Origin: CAZGXI01 sp964529715
GTDB taxonomy: Bacteria > Chloroflexota > Anaerolineae > Aggregatilineales > Ch27
Length of the DNA: 20,818 nucleotides
Direction of reading: 5' to 3'
Assembly (NCBI GenBank): GCA_964529715.1
Contig: CAZGXI010000055.1
Coordinates: 1 to 20,818 of the forward strand
This document shows, piece by piece, positions 9,363 to 15,581 of this stretch. The position numbers were made by a program, and so were the translations under genes. The notes beneath the pieces were generated by a model, which did not search any database, was not told the origin of the DNA, and worked only from the letters and a program-made list of their open reading frames with translations. Numbering within the stretch: position 1 is the first letter of the stretch; every line of letters starts with the position of its first letter.

Positions 9363-10268
9363 ATGACGTCGATAGAACAGCGGGTCATTTTGGGCACCGT
9401 GTTCTTTGTGGGGATTCTGCTGTTGCTGGGCTTTGTGCTGATCAAAGAAGAAGCCCGCATGGCCGAGTTCACCCGGTTCTATCATTCCCGGTCCGTTGAG
9501 CGGGGGGCCATCCTGTTCGAGTCGAACTGCTCTACCTGTCACGGGCGGCAGGGGCAGGGTGTGCCTGGTATTGCGCCGGCTTTGAACAACCCACGTCTGT
9601 TCGATCTCACCCGTGCGGACAACCGCCTGGCCGAGATGGGCTGGGCGGGTGGTCTGCGCGCTTACATCACCAACGCCATCGCCGCCGGGCGACCCACCAG
9701 CGGCGCGTACTGGCCGCAGGCGATGCCCACTTGGGGACAGGAGTTCGGTGGCCCGCTGCGCAGCGATCAGATCGACACGCTGGTGGATTTTATCATGAAC
9801 TGGGAGACGTCCGCGCTCAACCAGGCCAATCCGCCGGAGGTGGCGCAGGACTTTGTGTTGCCAGCCAGGTCCAGCGGCGAGAGCGGGGCAGTTCAGGTGA
9901 ACGCTTCTGGCCAGCCGGTGGGCACAGATGTTGCTGCCGTGCTGGCGGCGCTGCCAGAGGGCGATCCTGTGCGCGGCGATACGCTTTATCATCTGACCGA
10001 ACTGGCCTGCGCGGGCTGCCATGAGAACGGCGCCGTCGGGCCGGCCACCGCTGGAACGGCCACACGATCCGCGAATCGGGTCTCCAGTGACCCGGCTCTG
10101 GTCGGCTACACCGTCGATCAATACCTGGTCGAGAGCATCTTGCTGCCGAACAGCTATATTGCGCCGGAATATCAGCCCAACGTCATGCCGCCGGACCTGG
10201 GCAACCGTCTGGACATTCAGGATGTGGCCGACCTGGTGGCTTTTTTGAAGACCCAGACCGGGCAGTAA
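9363..10268 (+). CDS. Membrane-anchored dihaem cytochrome c (bc-operon cytochrome 1)
   Basis: A 301-residue protein with an N-terminal uncleaved anchor (7-27) and two exocytoplasmic haem c domains. Domain 1 has CSTCH (56-60) and the probable axial M121 in MPTWGQEFGGPL. Domain 2 has CAGCH (216-220) and probable M275 in VMPP; its end (YLVESILLPNSYI, MPPDLG, DVADLVAFLK) resembles the cytochrome c domain attached to some oxidase subunits II. AAGGAG stands eight bases before the ATG. The spacer from cytochrome b is 75 bp and contains a short GGGAG/CTCCC hairpin (9303-9319). It probably takes electrons from the Rieske head in place of cytochrome c1 or f. Confidence 0.92.
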   Translation: MTSIEQRVILGTVFFVGILLLLGFVLIKEEARMAEFTRFYHSRSVERGAILFESNCSTCHGRQGQGVPGIAPALNNPRLFDLTRADNRLAEMGWAGGLRAYITNAIAAGRPTSGAYWPQAMPTWGQEFGGPLRSDQIDTLVDFIMNWETSALNQANPPEVAQDFVLPARSSGESGAVQVNASGQPVGTDVAAVLAALPEGDPVRGDTLYHLTELACAGCHENGAVGPATAGTATRSANRVSSDPALVGYTVDQYLVESILLPNSYIAPEYQPNVMPPDLGNRLDIQDVADLVAFLKTQTGQ

Positions 10269-10313
10269 GGCCGTCCTGGTGGGCGGGCGCTTTGGGAGTG
10301 AGCTTTTTTGGGG

Positions 10314-10345
10314 AGGCAGCGGCGGAGACAAACCCGCCGCTGCCT
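10314..10345 (+). promoter_or_regulatory. 12-bp perfect intercistronic hairpin
   Basis: AGGCAGCGGCGG (10314-10325) pairs perfectly with 10334-10345 around an 8-base loop, ending 7 bases before the AGAGG ribosome site of the next gene. No U-tract follows, so a simple terminator is unlikely. It may protect or separate the transcript of the upstream genes, or modulate translation of the downstream cytochrome. Confidence 0.6.
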
Positions 10346-10366
10346 GTTGAAAGAGGTGGTTCTACC

Positions 10367-11149
10367 ATGCGCAAGCGTGTGACAATCTCAGCCCTGATCC
10401 TGTTTTTCCTTCTGCTCCTGGTGGGGGCATTCCCGGTGTTGGCGCAGGGTGGGGGCGATCCTGTGCGTGGGGCGGCGCTTTATGCCGAGAACTGCCTGGC
10501 CTGTCACGGCCCTCTCGGTGAGCCGCGCGCCTCGCATCCGGCTTTCGCGGCGACCGTCGAATTTAACACGGCCTTTTTCAATGTGACCGAGCGCGGCATT
10601 GCCAGGACGTATATGGGACCCTGGGGCGATGCCTATGGCGGGCCACTCAGTACCGGGCAGATCAACGATCTGCTGGCCTATGCGCAGACCTGGACGACCG
10701 GCGACACGCCGCCGTTGCCGGCTCCCGAAGTTCCCACCGGGCTGGAAGCTATCGGCGGCGACCCGGCGCTTGGCGCGGCGCTCTATGCCGTCAACTGTGC
10801 GGGCTGTCACGGTCAGGAAGGGGCGGGGCGTGGCCTGGAGCTATATCCACCACTGGATCGCAGCGCCGATCTGGCGGTGGTGATCCGGCGCGGAGTCGCC
10901 GAATCGCTGATGCCGCCGTTTGCCCAGGTGTATGGCGGGCCGCTCAACGAGGCCGATCTGGACAACCTGCTGGCTTATATCCGCACCTGGGAGACTCCCA
11001 CCCGGCCTCGGACGGCTGAACAGGCCATGCCGCAGGGCGCTGGCACGCTGATCTTGCTGATCGGCATCGGCGCCGTGCTGCTGGTCGGGCTGGCAGTGCT
11101 GACGCAGCGATCCAGCGATGTAGCCGAGCCGGGGGAAAATCGCGCCTGA
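10367..11149 (+). CDS. Dihaem cytochrome c with signal peptide and C-terminal membrane helix (bc-operon cytochrome 2)
   Basis: A 260-residue protein starting at 10367, which follows AGAGG by ten bases. A longer frame from 10292 would read through the hairpin and is not favoured. Residues 1-27 are a signal peptide ending in VLAQ. Two closely similar haem domains follow: CLACH (43-47) with M83, and CAGCH (144-148) with M182. Both domains contain a GGDP.. entry, an AALYA.NC segment, an MGPW/MPPF ligand loop, a YGGPL motif and an LLAY..TW helix, showing an internal duplication. A membrane helix (226-246) anchors the C-terminus. It belongs to the bc complex or its immediate electron acceptor chain and must be matured by the ccm genes just downstream. 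Confidence 0.92.
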   Translation: MRKRVTISALILFFLLLLVGAFPVLAQGGGDPVRGAALYAENCLACHGPLGEPRASHPAFAATVEFNTAFFNVTERGIARTYMGPWGDAYGGPLSTGQINDLLAYAQTWTTGDTPPLPAPEVPTGLEAIGGDPALGAALYAVNCAGCHGQEGAGRGLELYPPLDRSADLAVVIRRGVAESLMPPFAQVYGGPLNEADLDNLLAYIRTWETPTRPRTAEQAMPQGAGTLILLIGIGAVLLVGLAVLTQRSSDVAEPGENRA

Positions 11150-11159
11150 GTTAAGGGAA

Positions 11160-11193
11160 TTCTCACCTCATTCTCACATGAGCACGGTATCCT
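11160..11193 (+). promoter_or_regulatory. PhoB-box-like direct repeat and -10 upstream of ccmE
   Basis: TTCTCAC occurs twice, at 11160-11166 and 11171-11177, with an 11-bp period. Ten bases after the second repeat is TATCCT (11188-11193), a -10 match of four in six. This repeat length, period and distance are those of class II promoters driven by OmpR/PhoB-family response regulators, in which the operator replaces the -35. An alternative, TTGACG (11193-11198) with CAGGAT 17 bp on, is weaker. Confidence 0.5.
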
Positions 11194-11266
11194 TGACGCA
11201 CATCACAGAGGGTTTCAGGATTCGTTCTTTAGTGGCGTAGAGGGCAAGACTTCTCCCGTCTAATTA

Positions 11267-11289
11267 CTCTGATTGCCTGTGCATCAGAG
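11267..11289 (+). promoter_or_regulatory. 7-bp hairpin in the ccmE leader
   Basis: CTCTGAT (11267-11273) pairs with ATCAGAG (11283-11289) around a 9-base loop, 12 bases before the GAGGAG ribosome site of ccmE. It could affect ribosome access or mRNA stability. No ligand-binding RNA class was recognised. Confidence 0.4.
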
Positions 11290-11313
11290 AGCTACTGCCT
11301 AGAGGAGTCGGAC

Positions 11314-11847
11314 ATGACGCAAACTACGTGGGAAAAGACCGGTGGGACATCGCGGACAGCGTCGAACACCGGGCAGCGGATGCGGTTTTTGATCGGCGGC
11401 GTAGTGATCCTGGCGGCCATCGGGTTTTTGATCCTGAACGGCACGCTCAACAACGCCCAATACTTCATCACCGTCGATGAACTGCTGGCCCGCCCGGAAC
11501 TGCGCGGGCAGACGGTGCGGGTTTCCGGCGCGGTCATCGGTGATACGATCAGCTACGAGGCGGCCACGCTGACCATCCGCTTTACGATGGCGCACATCCC
11601 GGAGCAGAGCGACAACCTGGCCCTGACGCTACACCAGGCCGTACTTGACCCGAACGCCACGCGGCTCCAGGTGGTTGTGGAAAACGAGCCGATGCCGGAC
11701 CTGCTCCAAAATGAGGCGCAGGCCATTCTCACGGGGCAGTTGGGTGCAGACGGTGTCTTTTATGCCGATGAACTGCTGCTCAAGTGTCCCACCCGCTATG
11801 AAGAGGCTGTGCCGCAGCAGGTACAAGAGGCCAGCGCCGGGGCATAA
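11314..11847 (+). CDS. ccmE: CcmE haem chaperone, CxxxY variant
   Basis: A 177-residue protein with one N-terminal membrane helix (24-42) and an OB-fold exocytoplasmic domain (about 50-160), of normal CcmE length. Family features include YFITVDELLA (50-59), RVSGAV (69-74), and PDLLQNEAQAILTGQL before the haem site. In classical CcmE the haem is bound by His in a KHDExY motif; here the position reads KCPTRY, with C158 and Y162. This is the CxxxY type known from archaea and some sulfate reducers. CcmE accepts haem from CcmABCD and hands it to CcmF/H. The start has GAGGAG six bases upstream. It leads the ccm cluster after a 164-bp gap, so it probably has its own promoter. Confidence 0.93.
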   Translation: MTQTTWEKTGGTSRTASNTGQRMRFLIGGVVILAAIGFLILNGTLNNAQYFITVDELLARPELRGQTVRVSGAVIGDTISYEAATLTIRFTMAHIPEQSDNLALTLHQAVLDPNATRLQVVVENEPMPDLLQNEAQAILTGQLGADGVFYADELLLKCPTRYEEAVPQQVQEASAGA

Positions 11848-11848
11848 A

Positions 11849-11869
11849 CCCGCCGGTGAAAATGGCGGG
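11849..11869 (+). promoter_or_regulatory. 6-bp GC hairpin between ccmE and ccmF
   Basis: CCCGCC (11849-11854) pairs with GGCGGG (11864-11869) around GGTGAAAAT, just after the ccmE stop codon. No U-tract follows. It lies in the longest internal gap of the ccm cluster (79 bp) and could mark an mRNA processing or stability point. Confidence 0.4.
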
Positions 11870-11926
11870 CCGATTCCTGCGCCTGCCGCTTAGATGTTCG
11901 TCGCTTCGACGCTGCAAGGAGCTGCC

Positions 11927-13993
11927 ATGCTGGCCGAACTCGGCATCATTACCTCTGCTCTGGCCCTCGTTGCCGCCTGGTATGCGGTCGTGGCGGGCGT
12001 CGTGGGGGCGCTGAACCGAAACGACCGTTGGGTGCGCAGCGCGCGCAATGCTGCACTGCTGACCTTTCCCCTGCTGACGGTGGCCTCGTTGACGATGGTG
12101 ATCAGCCAAGTCAACGGCGACTTCCAGATTGAATATGTGTGGGCGACCACCGAGCGGGCCTCGGACCTGTTCTTCAAACTGACGGCCCTATGGGGCGGGC
12201 AGGCCGGTTCGCTGTTGTTCTGGTCCTGGCTGATGAGCCTGTTTGCTGCCGGGGCGCTGCTGCTGAACTGGCGCAGCGAGCGCCGCCTGATGCCCTACGT
12301 GATCGCCTTCACGATGGGCACGTTGGGCTTCTTCCTGATCCTGACGGTGCTCATCGAGAACCCGTTCAGCCGCCTGTGGCAATACGCCAACGGCGAAGTG
12401 GTCACGGCAGTGTTCCAGCCTGTCGGAACGTTTCCGGCTATCCCTTCCGATGGGCGTGGGCTGAATCCATTGCTGCGTCATCCCGGCATGGTCATCCATC
12501 CGCCGACGCTGTATCTGGGTTATGTCGGCATGACCATCCCCTGGGCCTTTGCGATGGCGGCGCTGGCCTCCGGTGAGCTGGGGGTGGGCTGGATTCGCGC
12601 CACGCGCCGTTGGACCCTGATCGCCTGGCTGTTTCTCAGCCTGGGGTTGATCCTGGGCGGGCGGTGGGCTTACGATGTGTTGGGGTGGGGCGGTTACTGG
12701 GGCTGGGACCCGGTGGAAAACGCCGCGCTGCTGCCCTGGCTCACGGGGACGGCTTTTTTGCACAGTGTGATGATCCAGGAAAAGAAAGGGATGCTGAAGG
12801 TCTGGAACATCCTTCTGGTGATCATCACCTTCCTGCTGGTTATTTTGGGGACGTTCAGCACGCGCAGCGGTATTGTCAGCAGCGTGCATAGCTTTGCCCA
12901 GTCGCCCATCGGCCCGCCGATGTTCGTCTTTCTGGGCGCGAGCGCCCTGATCAGCGTCGGCCTGTGGGTGTATCGCTGGCAGCGCGGCGAGCTGGCCGCC
13001 GAGCATCACCTGGAAAGCTGGCTGAGCCGCGAATCGCTGTTCATGCTCAACAACTTGCTGTTCATGGCGATTACCGTCGCAGTGTTCTGGGGCAGCTATG
13101 CGCCGATCTTCACGGAATTGTTCATGGGCGAAAAGATCACGCTTGGCCCGCCCTACTTCAACAGTGTGGTCGGGCCGTTGTTGATCGCGCTCTATGTGCT
13201 GATGGGCGTCGCGCCGCTGTCGGCCTGGGGGCGCACGTCGGTGCGGCGCTTGGGGCGGGCGATGGTCGTCCCGGTTGTGATGACGCTGGCGCTAGTCGTG
13301 GTAGCCATCTTTACGGGCCTGCGTGAGCCTGCTGCGCTCTTTGTCATTGCCCTGATCGGCTTTGCCGGGTTCGTCACGGCCTACGAAGTCTGGCGCGGCG
13401 TGCACGCCCGTGCCCAGCGCGAATCGTGGCTGCTGGCGGCGTGGCGGCTGTTTGGGCGCAATCGGCGGCGTTATGGCGGTTATATCATCCACCTCGGCAT
13501 TGTGGTTATCGGTCTTGGCGTGGTGGGCAGCACCGGCTACCAGCAGGAGACGCAGCGCACGCTGGCCGAGGGCGAAGCCCTTACCCTCGGCCCATACACG
13601 ATGGTTTACGACGCGCTTTCACGCGCCGTCGCTACCGATGGGCGTGTGATGACCATTGCCCAGGTGGAAGTCTACCGGGACGGGCATCTGGTTGCCACAC
13701 TGCGCCCGCGCCAGGATTACTTCCCCAACGCCGAGGGCATGAACACCATGACCATCGCCGGGACGTATAGCACGCTGGAGAACGATTTTTATGTGTTGCT
13801 GGTCGCCTGGGAGGAGATCAGCCAGGCGGGGGCGACTTTCAAGGTCTACCTGAACCCGTTGGTGAACCTAGTGTGGGGCGGGGGGCTGATCCTGATGCTG
13901 GGGACCGCCGTCGCAGCGTGGCCGGAGCCGGATCGCACCCGCGCTGCCCGACAGGTGAGTGTAGCAGAAAGAAAACCGCTAGAGGCAAGGTAG
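11927..13993 (+). CDS. ccmF: CcmF, haem lyase subunit of cytochrome c maturation System I
   Basis: A 688-residue polytopic membrane protein starting at 11927 behind AAGGAG; an ATG 33 bases earlier lacks a ribosome site. The tryptophan-rich haem-handling motif WGGYWGWDPVEN is at 254-265, followed by the ALLPWL segment. Likely haem-ligand histidines are H185 or H191 in RHPGMVIHPP, H321 in VHSF and H522 in GGYIIHLG, matching the conserved P-His and TM-His of the family. The C-terminal part after about 535 is a soluble exocytoplasmic domain, then a last helix (about 646-664). CcmF takes holo-CcmE haem and joins it to CxxCH cysteines delivered by CcmH. The ccmH gene starts 8 bases after its stop. 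Confidence 0.96.
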   Translation: MLAELGIITSALALVAAWYAVVAGVVGALNRNDRWVRSARNAALLTFPLLTVASLTMVISQVNGDFQIEYVWATTERASDLFFKLTALWGGQAGSLLFWSWLMSLFAAGALLLNWRSERRLMPYVIAFTMGTLGFFLILTVLIENPFSRLWQYANGEVVTAVFQPVGTFPAIPSDGRGLNPLLRHPGMVIHPPTLYLGYVGMTIPWAFAMAALASGELGVGWIRATRRWTLIAWLFLSLGLILGGRWAYDVLGWGGYWGWDPVENAALLPWLTGTAFLHSVMIQEKKGMLKVWNILLVIITFLLVILGTFSTRSGIVSSVHSFAQSPIGPPMFVFLGASALISVGLWVYRWQRGELAAEHHLESWLSRESLFMLNNLLFMAITVAVFWGSYAPIFTELFMGEKITLGPPYFNSVVGPLLIALYVLMGVAPLSAWGRTSVRRLGRAMVVPVVMTLALVVVAIFTGLREPAALFVIALIGFAGFVTAYEVWRGVHARAQRESWLLAAWRLFGRNRRRYGGYIIHLGIVVIGLGVVGSTGYQQETQRTLAEGEALTLGPYTMVYDALSRAVATDGRVMTIAQVEVYRDGHLVATLRPRQDYFPNAEGMNTMTIAGTYSTLENDFYVLLVAWEEISQAGATFKVYLNPLVNLVWGGGLILMLGTAVAAWPEPDRTRAARQVSVAERKPLEAR

Positions 13994-14001
13994 AGGTGAA
14001 G

Positions 14002-14535
14002 ATGAGGGCCGATCTTATCCAACCCCGGAACTTGTGGTGGGGTATTCGGTGGCTCGTTCTGGTCATGGTGTTGTTCGTCCTGCCTCTGTCGGCTTATGCT
14101 CAGGGTGGCGGAGGTCAGCCGATCCGCGAAGTGACCGACGACGAGGTCAACGACATCAGCAGCCGACTGTACTGTCCGGTTTGTGAGAATGTTCCCCTGG
14201 ACGTATGTGGCACTGCCGCCTGTGCGCGTTGGCGCGCGCAGGTGCGCACCCTGTTGGAACAGGGCGAATCGGAAGATGAGGTGATCAATTACTTCGTCAC
14301 GCAGTTTGGGCAGCGCGTGGTCGGCACGCCGCAGGATCCATGGCTGAGTTTTCTGGCATGGGCAGTTCCTGCGGGGGCCGTGATTGTCGGAGCGGGCGCG
14401 CTGGCCTATCTGTTCCTGCGTTGGCGTGGACGGACCTCGCCCCCGGCGCAACCACAGGCAGCCGACGCCCAATCCCAGACTCCAGACGACGAGTACCGCG
14501 CCCGTCTGGAACGTGAATTGAGAGGAGAGGAATGA
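14002..14535 (+). CDS. ccmH: CcmH-type apocytochrome thiol oxidoreductase with an extra cysteine pair
   Basis: A 177-residue protein with a signal peptide or anchor (about 12-33), a short helical domain with LYCPVC (56-61, active cysteines C58 and C61, family motif LRCPxC), and a membrane helix near 119-140. The segment EQGESEDEVINYFVTQFGQRVV (86-107) is typical of the CcmH three-helix domain. CcmH keeps the CxxCH cysteines of apocytochromes reduced for haem attachment. Unlike standard CcmH, it has two further cysteines, C69 and C74, spaced C-x4-C. The ATG at 14002 has GAGGTG in front; longer in-frame starts inside ccmF are rejected. The gene overlaps ccmG by 4 bases. Confidence 0.92.
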   Translation: MRADLIQPRNLWWGIRWLVLVMVLFVLPLSAYAQGGGGQPIREVTDDEVNDISSRLYCPVCENVPLDVCGTAACARWRAQVRTLLEQGESEDEVINYFVTQFGQRVVGTPQDPWLSFLAWAVPAGAVIVGAGALAYLFLRWRGRTSPPAQPQAADAQSQTPDDEYRARLERELRGEE

Positions 14536-15128
14536 GCGATACCGGGACCGACGTGGAAGCTGGCGATATGCAGGGCGTAGAGACAGCTCAGGCTGCTCCC
14601 CGCCGCTTATCACCCTTAGCCATCGTCATCGTGGTGATCGTCCTGATCCTGTTGGGGGTGTTGGGCCTGCAATTGATCGAGGCCAATCGCTCCCAGCCGA
14701 CGGGCGGCCCGGCCCCCGACTTCACCCTCCAGATTTTCGACGCTTTGGGTGGCGGGACGTTCACCCTCAGCGAGAATCGTGGCAAAGTGATCGTCATCAA
14801 TTTCTGGGCGAGTTGGTGTGCGCCCTGCCGCGACGAAGCCCCCGCCCTCCAGCAGGTGTGGGAAGCCTATCGCGCGCGCGGCGATGTGGTGTTGCTCGGC
14901 GTGGATTATGTGGATAATACGCAGGATGCTCTGGCTTACATTGCGGAGTTCGGCATCACGTATCCGAACGGCCCAGACCTGGGCACGCGCATCTCGGATG
15001 CCTATCATATCCAGGGCGTGCCGGAGACGTTCGTCATCGGCAAGGATGGCAACGTTTTCCAGTTTATCTACGCTGGCGTGACGGCCCGCGACTTGGCCGC
15101 CATCATCGACCGCGCGCTGGCGCAGTGA
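14532..15128 (+). CDS. ccmG: CcmG-like membrane-anchored thioredoxin-fold thiol-disulfide oxidoreductase
   Basis: A 198-residue protein beginning in the ATGA overlap with ccmH. Residues 28-47 are a membrane anchor; the rest is an exocytoplasmic thioredoxin fold of the TlpA/ResA/CcmG kind. The active site WCAPC is at 95-99 inside INFWASWCAPCRDEAP, and the cis-proline loop GVPETF at 162-167 carries P164. The usual PDFTL entry is at 62-66. The protein is predicted to reduce CcmH or the apocytochrome CxxCH cysteines, using electrons brought across the membrane by a CcdA/DsbD-type protein that is not in this window. Its place between ccmH and the CcmI-like gene supports the CcmG role. Confidence 0.92.
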   Translation: MSDTGTDVEAGDMQGVETAQAAPRRLSPLAIVIVVIVLILLGVLGLQLIEANRSQPTGGPAPDFTLQIFDALGGGTFTLSENRGKVIVINFWASWCAPCRDEAPALQQVWEAYRARGDVVLLGVDYVDNTQDALAYIAEFGITYPNGPDLGTRISDAYHIQGVPETFVIGKDGNVFQFIYAGVTARDLAAIIDRALAQ

Positions 15129-15149
15129 GAGGAGCACACAGGCGACCTG

Positions 15150-15560
15150 ATGGAAGCACAATCCCTGATCCTGGGAATCCTGATCGCTGCCCTGGCGGCG
15201 GTGATCGTGTTCTGGCCGTTCGTCAGCGCCCGCCGCGAGGAGACCGTTTCCCGCCCTGGCGGGCAGGCGCAAGAGGTCGAGGACTTGATTGCCCGGCGCG
15301 ATGCCATCTATGCCATCATCCGTGACCTGGATTTCGACTTTGAGACTGGCAAATTGACCGAGGAAGATTACCACGCCCAGCGGCAGACCTGGGTCGAACA
15401 GGGCGTGGCGGTGCTTAAGGCTCTGGACGCGCTCAAGCCAGATACGCCCGCGCCTGCCCGCAACGGCCATCCACTTGCGGAGCCTGCCGCCGCTCTGAAC
15501 GGCGATCTCGAAGCGCGTATCGAAGCTGCCGTCGCGGCGCGGCGGCGGACGACAGCCTGA
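15150..15560 (+). CDS. Short CcmI-like membrane protein without a TPR domain
   Basis: A 136-residue protein with an N-terminal membrane helix (5-25) and a cytoplasmic or periplasmic helical segment. Residues 45-82 carry a pattern L-D-x5-G-x-L-x4-Y-x3-R (L60 to R78) typical of the N-terminal coiled region of CcmI/CycH. The long TPR domain that binds apocytochrome c in full CcmI is absent. The last 40 residues are alanine- and arginine-rich and probably flexible. It begins 21 bases after ccmG; its ribosome site is weak, with GAGGAG 15 bases away and AGG closer. The likely role is to help the CcmF/H module. The same pattern recurs at the C-terminus of the next gene product. Confidence 0.65.
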   Translation: MEAQSLILGILIAALAAVIVFWPFVSARREETVSRPGGQAQEVEDLIARRDAIYAIIRDLDFDFETGKLTEEDYHAQRQTWVEQGVAVLKALDALKPDTPAPARNGHPLAEPAAALNGDLEARIEAAVAARRRTTA

Positions 15561-15581
15561 ACTCAACTGGACGTGTGCCCT

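Noticed and set aside
10292..10366. An N-terminal extension of the second dihaem cytochrome
   Set aside because: It would place residues before the signal peptide and be translated through the 12-bp hairpin. The ATG at 10367 has its own ribosome site.
12188..13009. A 273-codon minus-strand frame rich in Gln, His and Pro
   Set aside because: It is antisense to ccmF membrane helices. No ribosome site or recognisable fold.
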